In this document: one piece after another, positions 50,301 to 63,600 of the stretch
Layout of the letters: each line of letters opens with the position of its first letter
How positions within the stretch are numbered: position 1 is the first letter of the stretch
NCBI RefSeq assembly: GCF_030463565.1
Contig: NC_134660.1
Location: forward strand, 3,609,501 to 3,673,500
From: Pelecanus crispus
Lineage: Eukaryota > Chordata > Aves > Pelecaniformes > Pelecanidae
Length of the DNA stretch: 64,000 bases
Direction: 5' to 3'
Program-made: the position numbers and the translations under genes
Notes under the pieces: generated by a model
Told to the model about the DNA's origin: nothing
Database searches by the model: none
The model's input: only the letters and a program-made list of their open reading frames with translations

Positions 50301-52059
50301 GCCCAGCACGCGCCTTCCCTCCTTGGGGTTTGGTTAAGCAGGACTCCTGGACTCCTAGTAGCAAGGTTTTGCTCCTGGAGCCAGAGCTCTTCCATGACGG
50401 GCAGCTCTTCTTGGTGCCCTCAGGTTTACCTTTTCAAATCCAAAATGAAGCCTAAAAGCCCGCAGCACCTACAATCCATGACAAAGCCTCAAAGCAAGCA
50501 CAAAGAGCACCGCAGTCGCTCAGGGCTGACAACAGGGTCCAGCAGGAAGGGGGGGACACCACCCAGGACATCAAGTGCTCACAGAACTGGGCTTTGACCT
50601 CTGCACAGCTACGTTTCCAAATGCCCGGAAGAAAGAAAAGAGGAAGAGAAACTGAGTTCTGGTCTGGGAGGAGCACCCCAGGCAGTTCCCAAACCCTCAG
50701 GTGCTGGAAGACAGCCCAAGGGTCCCAAGACTTGCAGTGTCAGGGGAAGAAGAGTCAAGCCCTACCGCAGCACTGAACCACGAGGTGAGAGCTGGTTTGA
50801 GCGTCTATCTAACGAGCTGGCTAGAAGAGAATGGAAAGCACAATTTAAACTGCTCAAGATGCCCGAGGGCCAAGAGACTTGACACAGAGCTGGGCAGTTT
50901 ACCGACTACACTGGTGACTTGGCGACAGCTTTACGGAGTGGCGTGCCACAGGAAGAGCCAGCCCAGGCTGCTGGGAAGCAGCTTACAGGACTGGTTCTTG
51001 CAAGCGACTTCCCAAACTGCAACACCTCCCCAGCACGCAGGGCACGGCACAAAGCAAGCATTAACAGGGGCTTATTTTGTTCCCATCTTGCTGAAGTCCG
51101 ATTCAACACTGCAGCCCTTGGAAATACAAACACGAGGGTGAAGTTTAGCCTTTAACAATACCAGCTTGGAGCCCAACATTAATAAAGCACGGAGCCAACA
51201 TCAATCGTTCCAGTCATTTGAGACACAGTTGAGTCCTTATGGTCTCTAAAAAAAAAAATCAGACACAGTTTAGATCTCCCTATACAGTTTGGAATCAGAA
51301 AATGGACAAGATCAAGTTACCTAATTGAAACTTTTCTTCCGTATTGAGACACAGCCCAGCTCAGCCTGTCAGGTTATTTGCCGACTGCACAGAGAAGTGA
51401 CTGCAAATTAAATGCAATACGCCATAGACTCCAAAATGCCAGGACAGTTATTTACAAGGCAGACAACATGACTTGTTACTATCTGGCCGGTGTTAGGAGG
51501 CCTAGGAAAGCAGAGGGGAAAGAGCGTGGTTAGTGTAAACAGAAGAGTAGCCGGTGCTAGAGTTAAACGAGGCCAGCTGTGCTTTTCCTCTGGCTGTTGA
51601 GGAAACATCCTAGGCTTGGCCCATTCTCCTGCCGAACAAGCTTCTCAGAGGTGACGGCGCAAATGCTTCAGCAGGGCTCAGTTTCTGTGGAGATATTTGG
51701 CAGTTGCTACAGTATGTTACACCGTGACTTTACAGTGACAGGCTATCCAGTTGTTAATCACCAACCGCCTGGAAGCTTCGGCACTGCCAGAGAAACATAA
51801 GCTTAGTTTGGAAATCCAGTAGAGAAAGAAGTGATTAGAAAAAAAATGTACAAATTAAACAGGCTTCAAAACAGAGAGCTAGGGCAGGAGGCATATCTGG
51901 CAAAGGGTCAGTCACAACGAGAGCATGCAAACCTCATCTGAACTTTAACCACGATGTTCTTGCACTGGTGAAGATGGAAGCTACTGATCTGTCCATTTCC
52001 AGGTCCCAAAGATCAGGGAGATAAACCATGAATTCACAATCTGCACACATCTCTTCTCC
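47399..52059 (-). other. Probable long VAT1 3' UTR / convergent 3' region
   Basis: No gene or open frame of interest lies in these 4.7 kb. The part from about 47.75 to 49.0 kb is AT-rich with minus-sense poly(A) signals at 47763 and 48782 and a poly-A run near 48870, consistent with the distal end of a long VAT1 3' UTR. From 49.0 to 52.0 kb composition is balanced and no repeat family was recognised. If the 48782 signal is used, the VAT1 3' UTR would be about 3.3 kb. Confidence 0.45.
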
Positions 52060-55000
52060 TTAGTTCTCTTCTTTTTTGGATTCTTCCTTGGGTGCTTCAG
52101 GAACCAGGATGACCTTTCCAACATTCTTCTTCTCTTGCATCTGCCTCATGGCATCTGCCACCTGGAAGCAACAGGAATCTCGTGAGACCCACGCCCCCCG
52201 GCAGCGCAGTCGTGCCCTTCCTGGGCCCCTCGGTCCACCCAGACTAGTCCGAGGGCCACACAGCTTTCCCGGCAGTCCAAGCAAGTGCCAAGCATTCGGG
52301 CACCTCTGCACACATGCATTTTGGACAGAGCTGGGCAGCTACCCCAGCCTGCCCATAGGAAACCGTCCTCAAGGATTCATACAGACAACCGTAACATACA
52401 CAAGGATGCTCTGCTAGGCAAACCGTGGAAGAACGAAGTGTGTGTGACCACAGCTTCCTTTCCAATCAGAGGGGAGCACTGCAGAAACGCAGCTAACAGC
52501 CAGAGGGACAATGCTTCTACCATCTACACAACCACAGCACAATACATGTGCAGATTTTTATTATTATTACTATTTTTAAGCAAAAGAGCACCTGGGCCAG
52601 GCCTGGAATCAACAGTTTTCCTGAAGCATTTGCATCAGACTAGTTCTTGGGTACTAACACCAACTGATCATTACCGAGTCCTTTGCTCCCCTGCAATAAG
52701 TCCTACCCCAGCAAAGGATTTCCAAGGGAAGAACCTGACTCTGCCTGGCCACATCGATGCAACAACACCGAGCATAGCAGAGCTGCTGAAAAACCTGCCG
52801 CTCTCTTCCAGCATCCTCATTCTGCTTCACTGCCTGGGCTCTTTTTCTCTCCTGGAAGGGCAGCAGCAACCTTCCCAGCTGTCTGCTTAATTGCAGCGTG
52901 CAGACTCGGGGCAGCCCCAGTCTGATGCATAACCCAGCCCCTCCACGGGCTGCTGCTGCCCACGGAGCACAGCTGAGCACCTGCCCTATTCCACAGGGAC
53001 GCTGTCTGGCATTGCCCAGCTCTGTGCACTGGAGCAGAAGAGCCCAGCCACTTTACTCCCCCTTAAGATCTTTAAAGGAAAAAGGCACTGGGTGTCTCGA
53101 GAACAGATGGTTATTAAACATTTGCAACAGTTCAGCCCCCATGAACAAGGTGCTCGCGCTGATCCAGAGCTCTCTGTGCAGAAAACAATCGCCCGGTCAT
53201 TTCTGGGTGCTGCCAGCCTATATGTTAGCTCAGACTCACCTGATCAAAGGGCCATACAGAGTCTATTTTGGGCTTGATTTTGCCTTGACTGTACAGGTTA
53301 ACCAGCTTGGCTACAACACCTCCGATAAGCTCATGTTCTTCATCCATGTATCCGAGGTGGTAGCCACACACAGCCTTGTTATGGTGTAGCAGCTGCAAGG
53401 CATTGATGCTGAACTGGTTCCACCAGGTTTTAGCCATAGCCATGAGGTTCTTCTTCTGCCCAGTGAGCAAGTTGGCTACCCCTAAAAAGAAGGCAAGCCA
53501 CAGATGAGCTGGAATCGACACAACACGAGAGGCAGCGGGCATCCCATGTAACCGCTCAGACAACAGGCAGGGTGACAGCCGCGCACGGTGACGGTGGCGA
53601 GAGCTGCATCACATCAGGATCTGCCCAGTCAACCTTCAATGGAAACAGGTACCTGCCTCAGCCTTGAGTTGTGCAGAATTTGGATTATCAGCCCCCACAT
53701 ATTGCAAAAATACAGAACAACTCCTCTCTCAGGAGGAGAGCAGCAGCGCAGCTAGACTGGAGTGCTGGCAGAGGCAAGAGAGGGTTACAAGTCACACCCA
53801 GCCAGGCTGGCAGGACAGCACTCCCCTTCTCCTACAGCCAGGCTTCTTCAGCGGAGCCACACGCTGCAATGGCTGGGACAACAGAAGCAGCACACTGGTG
53901 CAAGTGTCTGGAATCCCACTGGGGGTTGTGTGGGGGCTTTGTCTATAGGACAAAAATCACAGTGTTTCGGGGCTGGAGAATGGAGAGATAAGTATTCAGT
54001 AGCCTCAAACCTCATCACCCACACATCCTCTAGAAGAAAAGCCAGGCTCTATTAGTGCTGTGCATTAAGTCAGCCTGGACAAAGCAGCTGTGCCAGCGTT
54101 CCTCCGTGAGGACATTCCAGCTTCCCCTGCAGGCACTGGCTCGTACTCGAAGAGAGCTCTCACCATGGGAGGGAAGAGCCTTGGAGCCTGTGACCAGGGC
54201 TCTCGGCACAAATCTCGCTCCCCTCAGTGCCTCACCCAGGCGAAGCATCCTAAAGACCTTCGTGAAATAACAGAACTACGACACATGCAGCAGTCAGCAA
54301 CAGCGATGCTCCCTCACAGCTGTGCGTCCAGGCACGGAGCAGCGCAGAGCATTCCCGTGCGGATCCGCACCCGCCCTGCCATCACATGGTCCCTCCTACG
54401 CAGGAGCTGGGGTTGGGGCACGCTGCTCACGCTTACCGTAAGTGATGAGTTTGCCCATTGGCTTCAACAGGTTAAATGCTTTGGACGTATCGGATCCTCC
54501 CAGGGGGTCCAGGACAATGTCAACACCTAGAGGGAATTGAAAGTAACTAGAAGTTTCTTTGCACTTGAAAGAAATGCGGGACAGGTGTAGGAGTCCTCCA
54601 CCACACGGTACCTTTGGGAGAGATTTTCCGGACCTCCTCTGCATAATCCATCGTTCTGTAGTCAATGGGGTGAGCGACCCCGCTCTCCTTGAGTGACTCG
54701 TGCTTGGAGGCAGATGCTGTGCCAAAAATGGTGACATTTTCTACAGTCTTGCACAGCTGGATGGCAGCAGTTCCCACACCACCTGAAAACCAGCAGTAAG
54801 AACGACTTAGAAGGAAACAGCCCCAGCAGTCAGAAAAGCCTCTGGATAGTAAATTATCCCCGCTTGTACCGATCGGACAGCTCTGGGAGGGTGTGGAATA
54901 AGGGCTTTGCCCGGGGCAGGCTGATGCCTGCGAGACACGCCGGGGGAGACCGACTCCAGCTTCTGGGAAATGGGTTCAGCATTTGCCGGCGCCCAGGTCA

Positions 55001-57188
55001 GCATGAAGCCTGCATCTCTGGCAGGCGACGTTTTGTCAGTCCGGCCCCGTTCCGATCACTTCCTCACCCGTGCCACCCATTCAGAAGCTGCTTTTTGAGG
55101 CCAGGTGTCTCAGCACGGGCTGGCAAGAACTATTTACCTGCAGCCATGTGGATGAGGACGCTCTGGTTGGGTCTCAGGTTTCCGAAGTCAAACAGGATCA
55201 TGTAGGCAGTGATGTAGTTGACAAGGAGAGCAGCCGCTTCCTCGAAGCTCATCCCCTCAGGCATCAGGAAAGTCTGACTGGCTGGCACGTTCACGACTTC
55301 TTGCCAGAGCCCTGACCTAGCCAGGACCATTACCTTATCACCAACCTAAAAATCAGAGGACGAGGCGGTCTGAAACAAGCCCCAGGCTGGCAGAAGTCAT
55401 CACGCCCTTGCCCTCCGTACGCCAGCGCCAGGTACACGTGTGCCGCTCTCCGTGCGGAGGTCTGCAGGGACTGCAGCACCCCGGGCTTGGGTGGGAGCCC
55501 GCAGCCTGGGCTCCACTCGCCGGGCAAAGCACAGTGCAGCACCTCTCGCCACGGACCTGGGCGCACGCCAGGAGCCTCAAGAGGGACTGCAGGCGCCCCG
55601 GGCTCTGGCTTGCGCCCAGCGTGCTGCCTGACTGCCAGCTGCCCAAACCAAGAGAGCCCCAACGAGCTAGGAGGGATGGGGGTCATGTCCTGCCCTCCCG
55701 GCCCAAGCTGGGAGCAGGAGTCTGAACACCGTGAAATATTACTGCTGCCCCTTGCAAGGATCATTCTGCCAACAGGCAGGAGGCTTGGGGCAATGCTTAA
55801 CAGGATCAACCCTGGAAAAAGCATCTCCAACCTTAAGAAAACCTCCCAGGCCTAAGCCTCAGGCTTGAAGTCTGAGGCATCCCCCAAAATCTGCTCATAT
55901 CCCACTGGGCAAGAAACATCTGCTCGCTGTGCAACGGGAAGGAGACGGCAAAACGCCGAGCGGTCGTATCAGCAAGCAGACAAGAGGCAGAGCCAAGGCA
56001 GGAGCAGAAAGGCTCCTTGGTGTGTGGGTTTGGCATTTATACTTGAATAAACCAAGATGTTTTCCTGGAGGGGAGGGAATCATCTTTGACACACTGGGAT
56101 TTTTTTAAGACACTTTGTTTTGCTAGTTGTGCACCCAAGAATCATCTTAAAGCACCTTCATCGTGGCAGCCCGAAGACCCAAAGGTCTGGGATACGCAGA
56201 GCCAACTCCTCTGTGCCCCTGAGCTGCCAGAAATGCAGCAGCCGCGGGCTCGCGGGCCGCAAACCCGGCACCGAGAGCAACCAACCTGCTCGTGGCCACA
56301 CCTCACCACCCTCCGACGGCTCTGGACAGCTCTGCAGCGGCCGGAGCCGCTTCCTCCCACGTTCGTGCAGTCGAAGAGGTCGGTCACAAACGCGTTCAGA
56401 AGCGGCACGGTTGTGCTTTAGCCCAACATCCTACTAGCGCTCGCCACGAACAAGGAAATTTTGTGCATGCAAAGACACCCGGGGGTCCCCAAGGAGCACG
56501 CCCGGCTCCAGCTTCTCCCCACGACCGCAGAGCCCACGCCCCCGGCCCTGCGGGCGGGCGGGCAGCCGCGGGCTCCTGCCGTCCCGGGGGCCCGGTCAGC
56601 ATTTGGCAGGGCCCCCGGGCCCCGGGGGGTTTGGGCAGGGCCGTGCTGCCCGCGCAGCCCCTTTGTCAGGGGGGCTTTGTCTGCAGCCGGGATCACGAAG
56701 GCCGCTTCCCGCCGCCCCCTCCCCCCCCGCCCGGGGCCCCCCGGCCCGGGCCGGCGGCGGCGGGGGCGGCGGGGCCCGGGCGGGGCGGGGGCGGCGGCGG
56801 GGCCCGGGCGGGGCGGGACCACCGCAGTGCGGCGGGGCCGGGCCGGGCCGTCCCTCACCTGTCGATCGCGGACGCCGTCGCCGAGGGCGCGGACGGTGCC
56901 GGCGCACTCCATGCCGGGGCAGACGGGCGGCGGCGGCAGGCGGTCGTACAGCCCCTGCCGCGCCATCAGGTCGGCGAAGTTGAGGCCGCAGGCGCGGACC
57001 CGCACCGAGAGCTCTCCGGGCCGCGGGCCGCCGCCGCGCCGCGCCTGCACCTTCACCTTCTCGTAGCCGCCGAAGCCCGTCAGCACCAGCGCCCGGTGCT
57101 CGGCTGCCTCCCCGCCGCCCGCCGGCGGCTCGGGGCCGGGGGCCTGCTCGGGGGGCGCGGCGGCGGCCGGGGCCGGCTCGGCGGACAT
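52060..57188 (-). CDS. VAT1: Synaptic vesicle membrane protein VAT-1
   Basis: Six minus-strand exons, 56859-57188, 55138-55345, 54612-54782, 54437-54526, 53240-53481 and 52060-52161, join in phase to 380 residues (human 393). It belongs to the zinc-free quinone-oxidoreductase branch of the medium-chain dehydrogenases. A Pro/Ala-rich N-terminal tail leads into ALVLTGFGGYEKVKVQ and LNFADLMARQGLYDRLP. The NAD(P)H-binding Rossmann turn AAGGVGTAAIQLCKTV bridges exons 2-3, and the end is lysine/glutamate-rich (APKEESKKEEN). Zinc-ligand cysteines of classical alcohol dehydrogenases are not seen, as usual for VAT1. The protein is linked to vesicle and mitochondrial-membrane functions. The gene is convergent with the Deltex-like gene and starts in a strong CpG island. 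Confidence 0.97.
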
Positions 57189-57660
57189 GGCGGAGCGGAG
57201 CGGAGCGGCGGCGGCTGCGGGCGCGGGGCGGCGGCGGGCGGGGAAAAGCCGGGGCGCGGGGCGCGGCCGGGGGGGGGGCGGAGCGGGGGCGGGGCGCCGC
57301 TGGCCCCCGGGCCGCCTCCCGCCCCCGGCCCCCGCCGCCCCTCCGCGGCCCGGTGTCCCGGGGGAGCCCTCGGCCCGCCCCGCCGGGGCCCGCCGCCCCC
57401 GCGCCCTCCCCTAGGGGCCCCCCCCGGCCCCGCCGCCGAGGGGCCGCTTCCCCCGGCAGCTCCGACGCCGGGGCCGGGGAGAAGGGAGCGGAGCGGGGAT
57501 GTGCCGGGCCGGCCCCCGCCGGGGCGTGCGGAGCCGCGGCGGCCCGGGGTTGATTAATGACAGCTCCCGGGGGCCGCAGCCCTCGGCATCTGCGCTGCGG
57601 CTGCAGCTCTGCGGAGCCCTCCCCTCCCTGGCCGCCCTGTGCTGCGCGTAGCCTCTCTCG
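56480..57660. promoter_or_regulatory. VAT1 CpG island promoter
   Basis: Very CpG-dense sequence surrounds VAT1 exon 1, with many GC boxes (GGGGCGGGG and similar at about 56790-56820 and 57265-57295) and no TATA box. It extends about 470 bp beyond the start codon on the side facing away from VAT1, so it could also serve a divergent transcript, but no divergent coding exon was found. Confidence 0.75.
57550..57563 (+). promoter_or_regulatory. Composite PBX-HOX / MEIS motif at the edge of the CpG island
   Basis: TTGATTAATGACAG joins a PBX-HOX core (TGATTAAT) to a MEIS/TGIF core (TGACAG). It is a small AT-rich island in otherwise pure GC sequence, about 360 bp upstream of the VAT1 start codon. 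Function is inferred from motif match only. Confidence 0.4.
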
Positions 57661-60600
57661 TCCTCCACGCCACCCTTTTCTTTTCTCTTTTTTTTTTTTT
57701 TTCCTTCCCCTGGCTAAATGGTTCCTTTCAAGCAAACAAACCGCTTGCATCTTTTCCGGGGACGCTTTTGAAACGGCTCTTTTGCTGGAGCGTCATCTCC
57801 CTGAGTGACTTCTATAATCTATTGCGAGTAACCGATGTCGCTTGCAGGGAGCTTGAATAAACCTCTCTCTGCTCCTAGCCCTGAAATGGCTGCGTGTAGC
57901 AAAGACGAGGCATGGACTGGCTCGCAGACAAGAGGGAGGAGTAGAGCTCTAGTCCTGTAACTAAAGACAAATAAATAAGGCAGGATGCATAGATGGATCG
58001 ATGGATCCAGCCTCTCTTCCTGCTCATGAAGCATCTGCCAGCGGACAGCAGCCCTCTCCATGAATTCTCTGCTCTGTGTCCAGCTCCCGTGTATCGCGCT
58101 CGCCATCAAGGCTGCTGATTCAGTGCAGTTTTGCGTGTGAAGAGCGCAGTCGGATCCACGCCTCGCTGGTCCGCTGTCTGGTGAACGCGTCCTCGTCCTT
58201 AACGACCTGCAGCCATTGCATTGCTCAAGCACGCAAAGTCAAAGAGCCCCTGAAAAGCATCCACCCCCAAAAAGAAAGCAAAGACCACCTGAAGGATAAG
58301 CAAAACGTGTACGGGGGAAGTTTCTGTGTCACTCCAGTGCTCCAGAATTCCCCAGCCAAGCAAAAGCCGGCACAATGCCTGCTTTGGGCAGGGCACTCCC
58401 AGCACTGCTGACAGCATTTGATGTAAGGCTCTGGCCGGCCCGCGGATCAGCAAACCCCGGCGTTTCCAGGGGCTTTGTTTGCGACAGCGGTCCCGCTCTT
58501 CACGCGAATGCAGTCTGCTGACCGAGGCCAGCAGGAGTTTTGCATGAATGTGGCCTTGTCCTGCAGGGCTGCGCTCCAGGCTGGGCTGGCCCCGGAGCCG
58601 TGCAAGCCGGGCGTGCTGGGGCGGCTCAGGAAGTGGAGCACAAAAGCAGGAAAGCAGCCAGGAGGGCAGGGGCCTGGAGCAGGCTGCACATCATCTGGCT
58701 CTGCTGTGTGGCATATTTATGGGTGTTTGGATGGCTGCAGTGGGAACAAGGAGGAGGCTCACGTCCCGTCGCATGACAGGACTGCAGTCTGGCTTGGACA
58801 GTTACTTTACACCTTTGCTTGCTGTTGCTCAGCTCTGAGAAATACAGATGTGCCTTCCTGATGTCTGGGCATCTCCCACACCCAAATTTAGGAAGAAGCG
58901 GTGAAAGCACAACCCTCTGTCCTATTGCTCTTCCTAGGAGCTTTCCTAGCGTTTGTCCTTTCAGTGATTTATTTCACAGTTGTCAGGGCCCTTGTGGTGG
59001 ATGAAACATGCTGGCCAGGAGGGAGCCCCGAGAGACACCGAGATAAGGGGATGACTTCCAAAGGCTCAGAGCATGGTAGATGAAGGCAGTGGGATTTGGG
59101 AGTCAGACTCCTCTTCTGCTAGACCGCTCCAGCGGTACGCAGCTCCAAAGCAGACTAGATAGAGGTATTTTTGCGTAGTGGCAGGTCTGTCCGATTGGGC
59201 AGGCTGCTCTTGCTGCCTCTGCCTCTTTTGTGCTCCTGAGTCAATCTGTCCTTACCAGCTCAGTTTAGTACCATTTCCTCTGTAAATCTTACTTTACCCA
59301 GTTCAGTTTGTGTTCTGCTGTGGTAGTTTTTCCACTGTATTGAAGATGCAGATTTAAGAGGGGCAGTTCTGGCTAGTGGCTGCTCTGGAGTGCCAGTGTG
59401 GGTGAATCGCGGCAGTTTGCGGGGAGCTGCTGGGGGGGTGACAGCACATGTGCTCGGGCCGGGTGTCCGCAGCTGGCACGCTCCGAGCCTGCAGATCTGC
59501 GATCCCTGGCACAGCAGGGCGGCCGGCTGCCGCTCACCAGGGATGGGACACTGGCGCGGGCTAGCAAAGGGAAGCGTTAGCCAGAGAAAACAAGTTTTCC
59601 CAGTGGAAATGGTGCTCACTCCTCCACCCCATTTTTCAGCAAGCCCTCCAAATGCGGGCTTTCGCTGCACAGGAGCATGCAGGCGAGGCATTGGGGCCTT
59701 CTGAATGGCGCTGACTTGTGATTTACAGCCAGAGGTAGGCACAGGCCACCGAGGAAACTGTTCTCATTACGCCTCTCCCAGGTGCTCAGCTTTCCAGTGG
59801 CCCTGTGCCTCACCCTGAGCTCCCTGCCCGCTTTTTCGCACCCTCCTGCTGCTGCCCCTGAGCCTCGGACAGCGGGGCGAGGAGGATGCGCCCGCAGCAG
59901 GAGCGGTGCCAGCCTGCCCTGCCCGGCTCTTTGTTCCACCTCCCTTTATTTTCACACAGGGCTCTAACAGTCCCCCTCCTCTGCTCTCAAGGACACGGGA
60001 ACAATGAATGGGCAGGAGATAAGAAAGCCTGGCAGCAGTTTGGCGGTCAGCAGTCAGCTGCCCGTGGGAGCTCGGCCTCGGCCCCAGGGCTCACTCAGGA
60101 TGGACTTGAGGAGGGCCAGGCCCACAAAAGCCTCCCCTCGCCCAGCAAGGCTGCCTGAGACCCTGCTGGGGGCCAGAGGCTGGCTGCCCGGCCGTGGGGC
60201 GTCCCCGCGCCTGGCCGCAGCCAAGCGCTCGGAGCTGAGGTTTCCCACTCCCGCTCAGGCCCTGAGCCGGTGCCGCCATCTCCCTGCTTCTGCTCTGCCG
60301 GTGCTGCCCATGCTCCCCGAGCCCCCCTGCTCCCAGGCCACCCCCAGAGCAGCGCAGGGGCTTAGCTCTGGAAGGGGCTGTGGGGCTGCGGTCAGACCCC
60401 ACGGGGTGCCAGGGCCCAAAGTGACGTTTTCAGGGCTGTGTGTTTTGGCATCCTGGATCTACAGAAAATGTTGACCTCAATCCATCTATCTGGGTTTGTC
60501 GGGAACTCGAGAGAGATTCGTCCTGTCTCTAGTCTGCCTTTTCCTCACCTGTGTCTGCAGAGCGCTGGGATGCACACAGAGGTAGACACAGACGAGATCT

Positions 60601-63600
60601 CCCAGGTTCATCACACGTACCAGGAAAGCTGTGCCTCCTGGATGACACCGTGCCTGTATCACAGTAAATTACATTTAGATTTGACAGGTAGAGCAGCGGG
60701 TGGAAGAGAGCTGACACAACCCCTCAGACATACCTGCCACTCGCAGCCACAGCTCCCTGCGCTGCTGTTTTGATCACAGAGACAATGGAGGCGATCGTCA
60801 AGTGGTAACCGCTGCTCAGTGAACGGCGGCTCGCTCCTCACCGTGACAGCAGGCTGAAGAAATCCTCCCAGCACAGAGATCATTCCCACAAAGAACACTG
60901 CCTCAGCCGGGCTGAGGCTGCTCTACTGTGGTCCTTGGAGAAACCCCAGGAAATGAGAATCCTTCTCCTTAACTTCAACCTTCCACCACAGCATCAGTCA
61001 TTCACTGACAATTACAGTCCCAAAATTACAGGCTTAGCACATCCACATGCTGTGCACCCATTAGAAGCTGATTATTTGGCCAGTGTGACATGTCTTACCT
61101 CGCTGAAAATGCACAAAGTTCCCCTCCGTATGCTCACCGTGGCTTTCAAGGGACTAGGTAACCATACGGCACGCGGGACCGGGCAGCATGGTTTGCGCGT
61201 TGCAATGGGGGATGGTTTTCTCTGCACCATGGAAAACTCTGCGGCTGCTCAAGGGCCCCGGTTCCCAGCAAGTCCCCACGCTGCTGCGTGCCGACAGCGC
61301 CAGCTGCTCGTCGTTCCCCTGCGTCACCCCAGGCATGTAAGCTGCTTTGCAAGGAAAAGTGAGCGTGGTACTGAAACACAGCAGGGCACGGCAGAGCCCG
61401 AGACCCTCACCTGCGCCCAGCCCGGCTGGAGCAGCCCCCGTGGGAAGCTCCATCCCTCAGACCGCAGCAGGGACCTTTCTGCCGGCCTGTGGGATGTGCA
61501 ATTCATGTTTGAAATTAAATGGAAAAGAAACTGAAGTTTCAAGGGTTTATTTCTGTTCATTCCCTGCCCTTCCCATCTCCACCACTCTCCACAGGAAAAC
61601 AAATTGCAAAACTGAAAACATTTTGTTTTGATGAGTGATTTCAAACACAAAGGTGGTGGAGATCACTCCTACTGCTGGAGAAACCATCTCCACTGAGCAC
61701 CACGGAGCGTCCAGCTGGGCTCGCTCCATTACCCCAACAGCCAGTGCTGCATGCTGGAGCCAGAGCTGGAGCTGCAGCCGTGCTGGCGGTGGCCGGCAGC
61801 CCCGGCAGAAAGGGCGCGATGGGAATGACCGTGTGTGTGCCGCACTGCTTCCACCCAGAGCAAGGCGACGGGAAGGCCAGCGCAGCGGTGGAAGCTGTAT
61901 TTCAAGTAGCTGGATCCGGCGTGGGAGGGGATGTGTGCGGCAAGGAGGTTTCCATACCCAAGGGGACAAAATCAGAGAATCGGCCATTTCCCTCCTCCCA
62001 CCCTGCCCCTCTTTGTGTGCCTTCGGTGCTGCAAGCCCCTGCCCCTCCGAGGAGCCTCTCATCCCCTGCGGGAGAGCGATCAGTCTGCAGCCAACCTGTG
62101 GAGTCCCCCAGGCCCCCCCAGGTCTCTCCAGCTGGTGCAGGGCCTGATGAATCCTACGGAGAGGTGTCCTGAGAGAGAGAGGGGAAAAAAGGGAGCTGCT
62201 TACCTCCAGAGGAGCGTTACAGAGGCTCCAGATCACTTTCTCAATACAGAGAAATCTGCAGCAGTAATTGAGGTATTGTGCCTCCTCAGCCTGTAACACA
62301 CGTGCTCCGACTGCAGTCTTTCCAGCAGAAGCCTTGTCAGTCGAATGCCTCCTTGCTTTAATCCCTGAGATTGCTGAAGGATGCTGCTTTCATCTGATAG
62401 CATTTATGGACCGTTATAATGAGCTTTGGCTTGCTGAGATAAATTAAATTGCTCACCCAGAGGTGCAAACTTCATTAATGCCAGCAGTGAGTCAGATCAG
62501 CGTTATTCTAGCACAGAATGTAAACAGGCTGGACACATGAAAAGGGATTTGGCTGGGATTTTTTTTTTTCTTTCTTTTAACCTTCCTAATTGCTGTTGAT
62601 TTGTATCTTTTTGCTGCACGTGTTCAAACTCTACTGCTTCTCCACCTCTTCATCTTCTAGGGGAAACCATCAAATACCTTACCATTCGGGACTGAATGAT
62701 TTAACTGCTGAGTGTTAACAGTTAGCAATACTCTGCAGTTTTGCCTGGCAAGTTTCTAGCTCTTTCACATATTTGACAAGTCCAAAAAGCTACTTAAGAC
62801 TAGATCTGATGAGAAATTAAAGCATGTCCCTTATTTCTGTCCTGGGTTAGAGGCTTACCAGTAGAAAGAAGATGTTGCAGACCGAGACAAATGGCACAGA
62901 AAAGATACGTACAAAGTTAGCAGTGCACGCAGCATGAAAATGCAGAGAAAGTGTCACTGCATAATGTGATGGGCATGAGCTCTGTCTGTGTCCTCAGGGG
63001 TGATGCTCACATGCCTCTCATCGGGTATACGCGCACATCTTGCAGGGGTCACGGCCGTACGGCGGAGCGCAGGACGTTCCTCGCTTGCTACGTTCACCTG
63101 CTTCATCACATCAAAAATGAGGTCCAGAGCCCGGGACTGGCTGTGGAGGAGCAGACCCCGAGGCTCTGTGCAGGCACAAGAACCAGATGTCACAGTCTCC
63201 AGGTTTCAGACTGTGGGTCCTTCGGTAAAGGTTGGTTTCTCCCAGTACATTTCCCTAGGACAGGTCCTGAGGCTGTCTTCTAGTTTCTTTGTACAGGAAA
63301 TAACACAAATATAACACGATGAAGTTAATTCATAATAGCAATTAAAGTCCCTGAGAGCATGGATCAGCAAGGGAGGATCTAGCCACCGGGGAAGCATTTT
63401 CAGGAGCAAATGTGTGGGAGCCATCTGTCGCCTCACCATACGTGGTGATAGTCACAGCATGTCTCTCTCTGCATCCTATTCTGAAAATTTACACTGTGAC
63501 TGTAGGTTGCCTGACATATTTTGCAAGTGTTGCCTGCCAAAAGGTGCATTGCACCAAATGGGACAGGAGGCTCAGCAGTGACAGTGCCCCAAGCGGCTCT

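Noticed and set aside
56292-57557. 421-codon + strand frame opposite VAT1 exon 1
   Set aside because: It is the shadow of VAT1 exon 1 in CpG-island sequence and has no independent support.
57189-57750. Divergent gene starting in the VAT1 CpG island
   Set aside because: The island continues past VAT1 exon 1, but the frames are Pro/Ala/Gly/Arg-rich with no recognisable protein. CpG islands commonly extend to both sides of one start site.
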